Counted from the first letter of the stretch, positions 1 through 7,569 are shown. The stretch: DNA of 57,857 nt from Nitrospirota bacterium (GCA_016234115.1 JACRHD010000059.1:1-57857); one strand, 5' to 3'. Notes: generated by a model from the sequence alone, not told the origin. Made by a program: numbers and translations.

Positions 1-125
1 AGGCACAGAGACACTGAGAAAACAAGAGGTTATCGAATAATTTTGCTTCATCACTTAGGTGAATGATTCATATTGGCCTTTTCTCTTATTTTTTAACTCT
101 GTGCCTCCGTGCCTCTGTGGTTAAC
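1..125. repeat. CACAGAG-family inverted repeat
   Basis: The window opens with AGGCACAGAGACACTGAG, and the end of the segment (about 97-123) carries the near-complementary CTCTGTGCCTCCGTGCCTCTG followed by TGGTTAAC. The two ends can pair across the intervening A/T-rich bases. Related CACAGAG/CTCTGTGG segments recur near 4850-4980 and 11060-11215, so this is one copy of a dispersed palindromic repeat. No gene is seen in it. Confidence 0.6.
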
Positions 126-454
126 TGCTTTTTCTAAGTTAATTAATTGAAATAGTCACTCCTCTCTGTGAAAGAATTTCAACGCCGGGTCAATACTCTT
201 TCTTTCGCCGGCATTATTCGGTTATTCCGATCTTACTCGTCCAGGGTCTGCGGTCATTCAGGAAGTTATACCCGGCATAATACCAGTCCCATCGTAAAAA
301 GGTGAATCAGCTTTTTTCCGACATCGGTCATCATCCTGTTTTAATTTTATCACCGGTACGGGGGGGTGGCTATGCCTGGGTAAGGAACCGTTTGTTAATG
401 TGCTCGTAAACAAACAGGCGAAATAGTTTTGCCTCATCAATAAAATTCGTTTTG
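126..454. other. Intergenic stretch without recognisable gene
   Basis: No open frame here has a convincing start, ribosome binding site or familiar protein. A 70-codon frame on the minus strand (258-470) has no family resemblance and overlaps the promoter of the next gene. A short GCCGG/CCGGC pairing lies near 184-221 but is not followed by a T run, so it is not called a terminator. Confidence 0.5.
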
Positions 455-483
455 TTGACATAGCGGGCACAAAGTCTTATTAT
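455..483 (+). promoter_or_regulatory. Sigma70-type promoter for the small lipoprotein gene
   Basis: TTGACA (455-460) is a perfect -35 box. It is followed by a 17-base spacer and TATTAT (478-483), which matches the -10 consensus at five of six positions. Transcription would start near 490, giving a leader of about 60 bases before the ATG at 553. Confidence 0.7.
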
Positions 484-552
484 GCTTATAACAATATTCG
501 GCCAACGCAGGATATTTTCACAGATCCAAAATGAAAGGGGGTGTTCGGTGTT

Positions 553-762
553 ATGAAAAAATTATGGATTCTTATCATTTCACTTGCACTGGCTTTTTCT
601 CTGAGCCTGGCCACGGGCTGCAAGAAAAAAGAAACGACTGAGGTCAAGGAAACAACTGAAGAAGCAGCTACGGAAACAAAGGCTGAAGGCGGCGAGAAAC
701 AGATGGAAGAAGGCGGGCAGGCCGCGGCTCCGGAAAAACCGAAAACGGGAGGCTATCAATAA
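553..762 (+). CDS. Small putative lipoprotein, charged, unknown function
   Basis: A 69-residue protein with an N-terminal MKK, a hydrophobic stretch and a lipobox-like ATGC. The cysteine near residue 23 would be lipidated after signal peptidase II cleavage. The mature part is almost entirely Lys, Glu, Thr and Ala, so it should be a flexible, unstructured tail tethered to a membrane. The ATG at 553 is preferred because the AAAGGGGG run ends at 540, 12 bases upstream. A GTG at 541 would abut that run. The gene has its own promoter (455-483) and terminator (836-865), so it is a single-gene unit. Function is unknown; short lipoproteins of this kind are common and poorly conserved. Confidence 0.75.
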   Translation: MKKLWILIISLALAFSLSLATGCKKKETTEVKETTEEAATETKAEGGEKQMEEGGQAAAPEKPKTGGYQ

Positions 763-835
763 CTATCCGTCCCCTGCTGTAATGAATTCCCCTGTTTTTC
801 GAGGGAGCTGATTATCTGAGTATAATTTATACGTT

Positions 836-865
836 AAAAGGGCCTGGAATTTTCCAGGCCCTTTT
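836..865 (+). terminator. Intrinsic terminator after the small lipoprotein gene
   Basis: AAAAGGGCCTGGAA and TTCCAGGCCCTTTT are perfectly complementary 14-mers separated by two bases. The stem ends in A and T runs on either side, so it can terminate transcription in both directions. It lies 74 bases after the lipoprotein stop codon. Confidence 0.85.
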
Positions 866-987
866 GTATTGATTTCATGTTGAGGTTTAGTGGTGGGAAT
901 CATTATTTCGATAAGCTCTGCAAAAGGACCCCCTTTCCGCAAAGAGACGTATATTTGCACTCACGGGGTGATTAAAGTTTGGAAGGA

Positions 988-1221
988 TCAATTGCCGCTC
1001 ACCATCCCTATTGCCGCAAATACGTCCCTGCTTAAACCGAAGACGCTCGCAAACGCGTTCCCGGACGCCGCGCCTGCAAAAAAAATCGGCGTCACTATGC
1101 CTCCGCTCCCGCCGAAACCGAGTGTTATAGACGTGAACATCATCTTGAGAAGAAATGCCGCCACGGGGACATCCCCTCCTTCAAGCGCTGTTTTGATAGT
1201 GTCAAGTCCCAGATAACGTGT
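988..1221 (-). pseudogene. Fragment of a ClC-family chloride channel/antiporter
   Basis: Reading the minus strand from about 1218 down to a TGA at 988-990 gives roughly 75 residues that include YLGLDTIKTALEGG, TLGFGGSGGIVTPIFFAGA and FASVFGLSRD. GxGGxGGxxxPxxxxGA is the selectivity-region signature of ClC chloride channels and H+/Cl- antiporters. ClC proteins are normally above 400 residues, so both the N-terminal two thirds and the C-terminal end are missing. There is no start codon or ribosome binding site. The fragment begins about 30 bases after the stop codon of the glycosyltransferase fragment at 1247. The plus-strand frame over the same bases is only its antisense shadow. The family call is strong; that it is non-functional follows from its length. 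Confidence 0.75.
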
Positions 1222-1246
1222 TTTTCGAGCAGTTTTTTTCTCACAA

Positions 1247-1437
1247 TTACAGCTCCATTACGTTCTTTCCCTTGTTTTCCAGCGAATACCACACCGACAA
1301 ATAATCCCTTGTCTGCCTCGTTATAAGGAAATTAATCCTCACATATTCCCGGCCCCTTTCGCCCATCCGGGCTGCCATGTCGGGGTTGTTGAGAAATTGG
1401 CGGACCCTGAACGCCGCTCCTTCTACCGAGTGGTCCG
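1247..1437 (-). pseudogene. C-terminal fragment of a GT4 trehalose-synthase-type glycosyltransferase
   Basis: The minus-strand frame from about 1437 to TAA at 1247-1249 encodes about 60 residues including SVEGAAFRVRQFLNNPD, MGERGREYV and NFLITRQTRDYL. This is the typical end of GT4 retaining glycosyltransferases of the TreT (trehalose glycosyltransferring synthase/phosphorylase) group, where a GREHVxxNFLITRxLRDYL block closes the protein. The upstream 85% of the gene is absent. An in-frame TAA at 1439-1441 precedes the homologous part, and the fragment starts about ten bases after the stop codon of the SPFH gene. It lies in the row of truncated osmoadaptation genes. TreT rather than another GT4 enzyme is probable but not certain. 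Confidence 0.65.
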
Positions 1438-1447
1438 GTTACCCTTT

Positions 1448-2305
1448 TTATTTCTTCTGGATATCTCCCACGCCTACAAACGGCATTGCTCCGCTTCCAG
1501 TAACCTGGGGGAGTATGCCGTTCCATTTTTCTATGGCCTTGAGATTGGCCTCTATTTTTCTAAGCTCTATGAGATCTCCTGAAATATTTGCTTTCTGCAG
1601 CCTCAGGGACTCTGCCTCTGCCTGTGCCGCCGTGATTGTCTGCTCTGCCTCTATCTTTATCCTGTCGAGGTCCCTTTTTGCCTTCAGTGCAAGCTGTTCG
1701 GCTGTCTGCTTGGCCTCAATGGCCTCTGTAAATACCTTGGAAAAGCTGAATGAGACAATAGAAAACGCATCAACCGCAATGTTGTGCGGCAGGAGTCTTT
1801 TAGTCAGGGTTTCCTGCATTTCCGCGCTTACCGCCGGCCTCTTTGTTATAAGTTCTTCTGCTGAATATCTGGCTGACACAGCCTTCATTACCTCTTGTAT
1901 AGCAGGGTCTATAATACGCTCCTTGAAGTGTACCCCGAGGGTCTGATAAACAATATTCGCCTTGTCGGGTATGACGTGATAGTTAAGCGCGACCGATGAA
2001 GTCACATCCTGAAGATCAGCCGATGCGGATGCGGCGTCTGTCTCTGCCTTCTGCACCTTGACGTCCACCCGGACAATCTCCTGCATTATGGGCATCCTGA
2101 AATGCAGCCCCTCTCCAAACACAGTCGGCTGGACAGCGCCGAAATTAAGGACGACCCCTCTTTCACCTGCCCCAATCTGGACCCAGGGCCTCAAAAACAT
2201 GAAAAACAGCAGAATTACTCCAATAATCAATACCAGCCTCACAGGGCCTTTCTTCATTGCAGACTGCATGGCATCTTTTGCCATGTAAATATCTCTCTCG
2301 TCCAT
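1448..2305 (-). CDS. SPFH/prohibitin-family membrane protein
   Basis: A 285-residue protein with one N-terminal membrane segment (about 22-38), then an SPFH/band-7 domain (about 41-225), then an Ala/Glu/Lys-rich coiled-coil tail. Proteins of this family (prohibitin, stomatin, HflK/HflC) oligomerise at the membrane and scaffold or restrain proteases and other membrane proteins. Length and layout match bacterial prohibitin homologues. The start at 2305 is supported by AAGGAGG seven bases upstream. It is the only intact gene in the row of truncated genes between 988 and 4279. Its stop codon is followed within about ten bases by an unrelated glycosyltransferase fragment, so its downstream neighbourhood has been rearranged. 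It could still be expressed, but no own promoter was recognised. Confidence 0.88.
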   Translation of the reverse strand: MDERDIYMAKDAMQSAMKKGPVRLVLIIGVILLFFMFLRPWVQIGAGERGVVLNFGAVQPTVFGEGLHFRMPIMQEIVRVDVKVQKAETDAASASADLQDVTSSVALNYHVIPDKANIVYQTLGVHFKERIIDPAIQEVMKAVSARYSAEELITKRPAVSAEMQETLTKRLLPHNIAVDAFSIVSFSFSKVFTEAIEAKQTAEQLALKAKRDLDRIKIEAEQTITAAQAEAESLRLQKANISGDLIELRKIEANLKAIEKWNGILPQVTGSGAMPFVGVGDIQKK

Positions 2306-2334
2306 TGTACGGCCTCCTTCTTATTTGAAGTGGT

Positions 2335-2745
2335 TTATTTTATCCGTTCCTTTTCCTCACGCATATAAACCGTCCTGTGCGGGAAAGGTATCTCTATCCC
2401 TTCCTCCTTAAATCTCCTGAACATCCTTTTCCTCAATTCATGCTGCGCGAGATACTGGTCCACAAATTCACTGACCTGGCAGATAAGCGTGAAATCGAGA
2501 GAGCTTTCACCGAAGCCAGGGATAAATCTCACAAAAGGCTCGGGCTCTCCAAGCAGTCCCGGCACCTGGCCTACTGCTTTCTTAGTTTCTTCAACAAGTA
2601 TCCTTTCAACCTTCTCAGGTTCTGCCGAATAGCTTACACCAACCGGTATCAAAAGAGACATGCGTTTTTCAGGCAGGTAGTAATTCGTCACAATGTTCTG
2701 TGAGAGTTTGCTGTTAGGGATTACAACCATGTTGTTGGGCAGCAT
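2335..2745 (-). pseudogene. C-terminal fragment of an MscS-type mechanosensitive channel
   Basis: The 136 codons begin MLPNNMVVIPNSKLSQ and continue with a TNYYLPEKR segment and an alpha/beta cytoplasmic domain. This matches the end of the MscS beta domain (usually VVIPNSKLSE/Q followed by TNY) and the C-terminal vestibule. The whole membrane part, including the pore-lining TM3 helix, is missing, so it cannot form a channel. An ATG lies at the break, but no ribosome binding site is seen. Upstream sequence switches directly to the 3' end of the phosphoglycerate glycosyltransferase, and the two frames overlap by about 32 bases. Its stop lies 29 bases before the SPFH start. It could be made as a soluble fragment, but a decayed gene is more likely. 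Confidence 0.75.
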
Positions 2746-3412
2746 CCTTATCCACCGCGTTCTTTATCATGCCGAGGATATCAGGGATAGCCGACGTCAC
2801 CCTGTCCCAGCTCGCTATTAGAGGAACACCGAGAGGGTCTTCGGTAATTATCTCCGCGGCCTTCTTTATCCCGTTTGTAAACGTGTCCACCGCGAGACTC
2901 TCCTCATGCCTGTCGAAGAACAGACCGTTAATTGCCGCATCGTCTTCATACCGCTTCAGCATGTCCTGCGCTGTCCTGACATATGTCGCAACCAGTGTCT
3001 TGAAAAAGCCGTCGGAAAACACGATCCCTTCCGATGCAAGCGTCCTGAAGACGGATTTGCTTATATCGACACACATCTTGTGCAGTCCCTTTGTGGCGTC
3101 TTCAGGAGAAAGTATCTGATGTTTGTGTTCGTAATTCTCCGCTATGTCCACCTGGCAGACCCTCCTCCATGAAGTATTGCGGTAAACCTCCGCAAGGACC
3201 CCTACCTCAAGCCCCCAGTCGCCCGGTATCTTGTTTACCCTCGCAAGGTCTATATCCATCGAAAATTCACCTGCCAGGGGATATCTGAAGCTGTCGAAGA
3301 ATAAAAGGAGGGGATGATGACCTATTATCCTCTGAAGTGATCTTATCAACGGCGTGACGAGGAGCCTCGACCTTTCGAAAGATATCGAAGCCCTCACCGG
3401 AAGGAGCGCCAT
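2714..3412 (-). pseudogene. C-terminal part of a glucosyl/mannosyl-3-phosphoglycerate synthase-like glycosyltransferase
   Basis: Homology starts near 3372 with SRLLVTPLIRSL and runs through DSFRYPLAGEFSMD, RVNKIPGDWGLEVGVLAE and QVDIAENYEHKHQ. This resembles the second half of GpgS-type enzymes, which transfer glucose (or mannose) from an NDP-sugar to 3-phosphoglycerate to make the compatible solute precursor. The N-terminal nucleotide-sugar domain with the DxD metal site is absent. The residues before 3372 belong to an NhaD fragment read in another frame. The last eight residues (from about 2750) come from MscS sequence in a shifted frame. The nearby opposite-strand phosphatase of the same pathway supports the assignment. 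Glucosyl versus mannosyl specificity cannot be told. Confidence 0.6.
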
Positions 3413-3516
3413 TCTTATACTCTGTTCTTTTCAAATGAAAGCCGAGAAACATCAGCAACCCGAGACCCGTCATCATGCCCAGGAAGGGCGGCAGATGCAG
3501 ATTCCCGTCGTCATCT
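3370..3516 (-). pseudogene. Internal fragment of an NhaD-type Na+/H+ antiporter
   Basis: About 48 codons on the minus strand read DGNLHLPPFLGMMTGLG, then GFHLKRTE, and end with GFDIFRKVE. The LPPFxGMxxGLGxL helix followed by a cytosolic loop ending in FDIFRK is characteristic of NhaD antiporters, which are normally above 400 residues. Both ends are missing. At its 5' side the sequence changes at about 3516-3520 to the opposite-strand phosphatase. At its 3' side it changes at about 3370 to the glycosyltransferase. Family assignment rests on a short but distinctive stretch. Confidence 0.6.
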
Positions 3517-3532
3517 GCGGGGCTTCGCCGAA

Positions 3533-4279
3533 ATGCCGGCCCTGTCTCTGATAAAAGAAAAGAGCATACCCCTGATAATCTGTTCAAGCAAGACCCTGCC
3601 GGAGATAGAACATTACAGGAAGAAGCTTTACAATCTCCATCCCTTCATTTCTGAAAACGGGGGCGGGGTCTTCATTCCAAAAGAATATTTCAGATTTCAG
3701 ATTTCAGATTTCAGATTTGAAATTGAAGAAAAGGGCAAATATCATATCATCAGGCTTGGAGCAAAGTATCCCGACCTGAGAAGGGCCGTGCAGGACCTCC
3801 GCAAAGAAGGCTTCAGCGTAAAAGGATTCGGAGACATGACTGTTGAAGAAATCTCCGCCCTGACCGGACTCGGCATAGAAGAGGCGGAGATGGCAAAGGA
3901 GAGGGACTTTGATGAGCCGTTTATATTTCCAGAGGCAACTTATGAATTGCCCCTGCTTTTGGATGCGATCAGGAAGAAAGGCTTCAAACATACTCAGGGA
4001 AAGTTTCACCACCTCCTCGGCAACAGTGATAAAGGGAAGGCGGTATCAATTCTCATTGAGTTATACAAAAAAGAATCCGGTGAAATCACGACTGCCGCCG
4101 TCGGCGACAGCCAAAACGATGTCCCGATGCTCGAAGCAGTCGATCATCCAGTCATCGTTCAGAAGCCCGATGGAAAATTTGATCCGCAAATATACCTCCC
4201 TGATTTAATAAAAGCAGAAGGCGTCGGCCCGGAGGGCTGGAACAAAGCAGTGATTGAGCTTATAAACCTCCGGCCGTAA
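3533..4279 (+). pseudogene. mpgP: Mannosyl-3-phosphoglycerate phosphatase (HAD family), N-terminally truncated
   Basis: The 248 codons carry HAD motif II (CSSK, residues 17-20), FISENGG (38-44), a lysine motif III region (DKGK, about 167-170) and motif IV GDSQND (191-196). These match mannosyl-3-phosphoglycerate phosphatase, which dephosphorylates mannosyl- or glucosyl-phosphoglycerate to the compatible solute. Recognisable homology begins at about 3521, four codons before the ATG. The first 20-30 residues of the family, including the DxDGT nucleophile of motif I, are gone and replaced by antisense NhaD sequence. Without the nucleophilic aspartate the protein should be inactive. Four ATTTCAG units lie inside the frame at 3687-3714. 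It is head-to-head with the truncated synthase of the same pathway. Confidence 0.7.
3687..3721 (+). repeat. Heptanucleotide array (ATTTCAG x4) inside a coding frame
   Basis: Four perfect ATTTCAG units (3687-3714) are followed by a variant ATTTGAA. They encode FRFQISDFRF in the phosphatase fragment. Three extra units add exactly 21 bases, so the frame is kept. Similar 7-bp arrays occur between ribosomal genes at 48387-48424 and 49565-49598. Confidence 0.8.
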
Positions 4280-4472
4280 AATTCCTGACGTCCTCCGTCA
4301 AAAATGAAGGCTGAAGGCTTTCATTGACGCCGGGATTGCACCTGCTTCAAGCTACATTCCGGCCCGACGATAGGTTATAATTTATTACAGTTTAATCTGA
4401 AAGCAGGGCGTGGTACCCTTGTCCCTGTTTAAGTGGACCGTAAGATTGTCTTCCTGTAATTCAAGAGGATCG

Positions 4473-4673
4473 ATGACGGACATAAAAAAATTCAACACCT
4501 TCGCGGCCCTCTCCGCTCTGCTTGTATTTTGCATCCTCTCCTATAATGTCCTGCAGGAGTATATATCAACAGAGCTTGGAGGTTATATCAAACGGCGCGT
4601 TTACTATGAGCAGGTGCTTTCAAAAAAAGGGCTCGGCCTGCATAAGGGCAAATACTGGAGAAAAGCGAATTAA
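4473..4673 (+). CDS. Small single-pass membrane protein preceding the AmmeMemoRadiSam genes
   Basis: A 66-residue protein (MTDIKK start) with one hydrophobic helix (about residues 10-28) and a basic tail ending HKGKYWRKAN. The ATG at 4473 is chosen because AAGAGGA lies seven to eight bases upstream; an earlier in-frame ATG at 4410 has no such site. It is 375 bases before the radical SAM gene, separated by repeats. Its tail resembles the end of the 39-residue peptide encoded at 6026 (EAKFWRRAK): both finish with lysine, an aromatic residue, Trp-Arg, a basic residue and Ala. A shared role with the AmmeMemoRadiSam enzymes is therefore suspected. No known domain is recognised, and the coding call itself is moderate. 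Confidence 0.55.
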   Translation: MTDIKKFNTFAALSALLVFCILSYNVLQEYISTELGGYIKRRVYYEQVLSKKGLGLHKGKYWRKAN

Positions 4674-4689
4674 TGCACTCATCTACAAA

Positions 4690-5016
4690 AGGAAGTCAGC
4701 CACGGATTTACGCGGATTGTCACAGATATTCGTGAAAAAGACAGAAGCTGAGAAGTTGAGGACTCCCGAAACACAATAACATTCTGCAAGTTCCATATTT
4801 TATCTGATTATCTGCGTTGATCCGTGGCCAAAATCCACCACCTAACCACAGAGGTCACAGAGAAAGTCATTGTTATTCAGGAAAAAATACCATAATAGCT
4901 GCTTTAACTCTGCACACACCCCGGCATTTATAAAAAAACTTGCTCTTCGCAATAAGCCCTTGATATCCGGGAGAAAAAACTCTGTGGCTTGTCTTTTGAT
5001 GGTGAATCAAGGGTGG
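4690..5016. repeat. Composite of inverted and CACAGAG-type dispersed repeats
   Basis: This gene-free stretch holds two repeat units. GCCACGGATTTACGCGGATT (about 4697-4717) pairs with the GCGTTGATCCGTGGCC segment (about 4813-4828). The segment 4838-5016 carries CTAACCACAGAGGTCACAGAG and, at 4980-5014, CTCTGTGGCTTGTCTTTTG plus GATGGTGAATC. The latter is nearly identical to the reverse complement of 11038-11072, on the far side of the AmmeMemoRadiSam locus. Confidence 0.7.
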
Positions 5017-5042
5017 CTAAATATCTTTTATAAATTTATAAT
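5014..5042 (+). promoter_or_regulatory. Candidate promoter of the radical SAM gene, leaderless start
   Basis: A perfect TATAAT (5037-5042) ends six bases before the ATG at 5049. The -35 region 17 bases further up (TGGCTA) is weak. No Shine-Dalgarno sequence lies before the gene, which agrees with a leaderless transcript. Confidence 0.4.
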
Positions 5043-5048
5043 ATCCTC

Positions 5049-6029
5049 ATGAGTACAAAGGTCCAGTGCGTACTCTGTCCCACGGAATGCGAGCTTGAAA
5101 ATTATCAGGTCGGCGGCTGCAGGGTGAGGATAAACAGGGATGGCGTCCTGTACAGTCTTGTATACGGGGCCCCGTGCAGCGTGGCCGTGGACCCTATAGA
5201 GAAGAAGCCTTTTTTTCACGTGCTCCCCGCTACGGGCGCGTTTTCCCTGGCTACTGCCGGATGCGTGCTCAACTGCAAATTCTGCCAGAACTGGCAGATA
5301 TCGCAGGCGAACCCTGAGGACGCGGACAACCTTGATATGCCTCCCGACGACGTTGTCAGAAAGGCCCTGTTTTACAATTGCAGGAGCATCGCCTACACTT
5401 ATACGGAGCCGGCGGTCTTTTACGAATACATGTACGACACGGCCGTGTCGGCGAAAAATCACGGTCTGTTGAACCTCATGCATACTTGCGGATATTTCAA
5501 TGAGAAGCCCTTAAGGGAGTTGTCGAAATACATGGACGCGGCATGTGTCGATCTCAAGGCCTTCACTGAGGACTTTTACGCCAGGGTCTGCGGCGGCAGG
5601 CTCAGGCCCGTCCTTGACGCGCTCGTGGTGCTTAAAGAAGAGGGTGTGTGGCTTGAGATAACGAACCTCGTTATACCTACGCTCAATGACGATATGAAGA
5701 GGGTCCGGGAGATGTGCCGGTGGATCATAAAGAATCTCGGCGCTGACGTGCCCATTCATTTTTCCCGTTTCTTCCCTGATTATAAACTCAAGGATCTTCC
5801 ACCCACGCCTCCTGAAACATTGGAGAACGCAAGGAGTGCGGCCATTGATGAAGGTTTAAGATATGTGTATATCGGCAATATAAGGAGCAGCTCCGAGGAC
5901 ACACGCTGTCCTTATTGCGGCAGTCTCCTTGTTGAGAGGATAGGGTATTTTGTAAAACAGAACAATATTTCCAAAGGAAAGTGCGCCTCCTGCGACAACG
6001 TGATCGCGGGAATATGGGGGGGGGAATGA
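5049..6029 (+). CDS. amrS: AmmeMemoRadiSam system radical SAM enzyme
   Basis: A 326-residue radical SAM protein with the cluster motif C72-x3-C76-x2-C79 (GCVLNCKFC). An N-terminal CVLCPTEC element and a C-terminal zinc-type pair (CPYCG and CASC) flank the barrel, which is the layout of the AmmeMemoRadiSam family (relatives of pyruvate-formate-lyase-activating enzyme). These enzymes occur beside MEMO1 and AMMECR1 proteins; the reaction is not known. The family usually has an EAxFYxKL segment before the first cysteines. Here that segment is missing, and the protein starts just before the cysteines. The next ORF overlaps its stop codon as ATGA, so coupled translation with the small 6026 peptide and the MEMO1-AMMECR1 fusion is expected. 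The gene symbol is a label for the family only. Confidence 0.92.
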   Translation: MSTKVQCVLCPTECELENYQVGGCRVRINRDGVLYSLVYGAPCSVAVDPIEKKPFFHVLPATGAFSLATAGCVLNCKFCQNWQISQANPEDADNLDMPPDDVVRKALFYNCRSIAYTYTEPAVFYEYMYDTAVSAKNHGLLNLMHTCGYFNEKPLRELSKYMDAACVDLKAFTEDFYARVCGGRLRPVLDALVVLKEEGVWLEITNLVIPTLNDDMKRVREMCRWIIKNLGADVPIHFSRFFPDYKLKDLPPTPPETLENARSAAIDEGLRYVYIGNIRSSSEDTRCPYCGSLLVERIGYFVKQNNISKGKCASCDNVIAGIWGGE

Positions 6030-6145
6030 CGAGGAGAATTTTTTTAAAATCCATTGTCCTTGGAAGCGTGGTCGGTTATTTTACCAAAAAGATACGGGCC
6101 GGAAACCGGGTGAAAGAGGCGAAGTTCTGGAGACGGGCGAAATGA
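6026..6145 (+). CDS. 39-residue peptide with RR-type signal, coupled to the AmmeMemoRadiSam genes
   Basis: ATG at 6026 overlaps the radical SAM stop codon as ATGA, and the TGA at 6143 overlaps the ATG of the MEMO1-AMMECR1 gene the same way. The peptide starts MTRRIFLKS, which fits the twin-arginine pattern (S/T-R-R-x-F-L-K), followed by a short hydrophobic stretch. It ends EAKFWRRAK. Two four-base overlaps on both sides make a translated gene very likely despite its size. The tail resembles that of the 66-residue protein at 4473, and also the EAxFW stretch that normally opens AmmeMemoRadiSam radical SAM proteins, which is absent from the enzyme here. A role as an export-linked partner or docking peptide is an inference. 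Confidence 0.7.
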   Translation: MTRRIFLKSIVLGSVVGYFTKKIRAGNRVKEAKFWRRAK

Positions 6146-7563
6146 CTTCAACGAAATTCCTGTGTCTTGTCATCGCCTTCCTGTTCATATCCTTCACCCC
6201 GGGATGCTCTGAAACCGTAAAGGAGCCTGCCGTTGCCGGGTCTTTCTATCCAGCAGACCCTAAGGAACTGTCCCGGACTGTCGGGGAGTTTCTCTCCAAT
6301 GCGGTGGACGGGACTGCCGATGGAAGACTTGTTGCTCTCATCTCCCCGCACGCGGGTTATATGTATTCCGGGGCCGTGGCGGCCCATTCTTACCGGCGCT
6401 TAAAGGGACGCGATATCAGGACCGTTATCCTTATCGGGCCCAGCCATCATAAGGCCTTCGAGGGCGCTTCCGTGTATGAGAGGGGGAAGATGAAGACCCC
6501 TCTGGGCATGATCGGGATTGACAGCAAGACGGCAAGGGCGCTTATCAATAAAGACGCCGATGTCACATTCTACCCTGAAGCATTTGAAAAAGAGCATTCA
6601 CTCGAGGTGCAGATACCGTTTATCCAGAGTGTCCTGAAGGACGCCAGGATAGTGCCGGTCCTTATAGGAAATCCGACGAAGAGGTCCTTTGATTTCCTGA
6701 CCGGAAAATTGATAGAGATAATGAGAAACGATGAAAAGACCCTGCTGATAGCGAGCACGGACCTCTCTCATTATCATGACTATGAGACCGCGGTGACGAA
6801 AGACAGGAAAGTCATAGACGCGGTGGAAAGGATGTCGGTTGAAGACCTGCAAAAATACCTCATGACAGGCGAAGGCGAGATGTGCGGCGGGTATCCTGTA
6901 TTGTTCGCGATGACCGTTGCGAGGGGGCTGGGCGCAACGAACGGTCTTCTTTATAAATATGCAAACTCCGGGGACGTGACCGGAGACGGGACGCGCGTGG
7001 TCGGCTACGCTGCCATGGGCCTTTACAAAAGCCCCCTTACCGGCGCGGAAAAGGACAGGCTGCTCGACCTTGCCAGAGAGACCATCAGGCTCTATGTCAG
7101 AGACGGAAAAATACCTGAAGTCAATATAAGCGACAAAAGGCTGATGACAAACGGCGCGACATTCGTAACCATAAAAGCAAACGGCATGCTGAGGGGCTGC
7201 ATCGGGAACATTTTTCCTGTTATGCCGCTTTATCAATCCGTAATCCATAATGCCGTCAGCGCGTCTTCAAGGGACCCGAGGTTCCCTCCCCTCGGCCCGG
7301 AAGAAATAAAGGACATCGACGTCGAGGTTACGGTCCTTTCCGCCCTCGAGCCGTGTAACGACAAGAATGAGGTTGAGGTCGGAAGGCACGGGCTTTACAT
7401 TGTAAAGGACGACCGCAGCGGCATACTCCTTCCGCAGGTCCCGGTGGAACAGGGGTGGGAGAGGGACACGTTTCTCAGGCAGGTCTCTATAAAGGCGGGG
7501 CTTCCCGGGGACGCGTGGAAAGAGGCGGACCTGTACCGCTTCACGGCGGAGATTGTTCATTAG
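6142..7563 (+). CDS. Lipoprotein fusion of MEMO1-like and AMMECR1-like domains (AmmeMemoRadiSam B and A)
   Basis: A 473-residue protein with three parts. A signal peptide ends in a lipobox-like FTPGC (Cys22). A MEMO1-like domain follows (about 28-290; AVAGSFYPAD, ISPHAGYMYSGAVAA, LIGPSHHKAFEG, STDLSHYHDY), related to class III extradiol dioxygenases. An AMMECR1 domain follows (about 305-472; LRGCIGNIFP, SSRDPRFPPL). In most genomes the two domains are separate genes beside the radical SAM enzyme, so the fusion itself confirms that they act together. The lipobox puts both domains outside the cytoplasm, on a membrane, whereas the radical SAM enzyme must be cytoplasmic; the RR-signal peptide encoded between them may matter here. 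The metal-binding histidines of the MEMO domain appear present. Substrate unknown. Confidence 0.92.
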   Translation: MTSTKFLCLVIAFLFISFTPGCSETVKEPAVAGSFYPADPKELSRTVGEFLSNAVDGTADGRLVALISPHAGYMYSGAVAAHSYRRLKGRDIRTVILIGPSHHKAFEGASVYERGKMKTPLGMIGIDSKTARALINKDADVTFYPEAFEKEHSLEVQIPFIQSVLKDARIVPVLIGNPTKRSFDFLTGKLIEIMRNDEKTLLIASTDLSHYHDYETAVTKDRKVIDAVERMSVEDLQKYLMTGEGEMCGGYPVLFAMTVARGLGATNGLLYKYANSGDVTGDGTRVVGYAAMGLYKSPLTGAEKDRLLDLARETIRLYVRDGKIPEVNISDKRLMTNGATFVTIKANGMLRGCIGNIFPVMPLYQSVIHNAVSASSRDPRFPPLGPEEIKDIDVEVTVLSALEPCNDKNEVEVGRHGLYIVKDDRSGILLPQVPVEQGWERDTFLRQVSIKAGLPGDAWKEADLYRFTAEIVH

Positions 7564-7569
7564 AAAAGC

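Noticed and set aside
258-470. 70-codon frame on the minus strand
   Set aside because: No family resemblance, no ribosome binding site, and it overlaps the lipoprotein promoter.
890-1216. 108-codon open frame on the plus strand
   Set aside because: It is the antisense of the ClC-channel fragment, whose GFGGSGG motif is on the minus strand.
1377-1946. 189-codon plus-strand frame
   Set aside because: Antisense to the clear SPFH protein gene.
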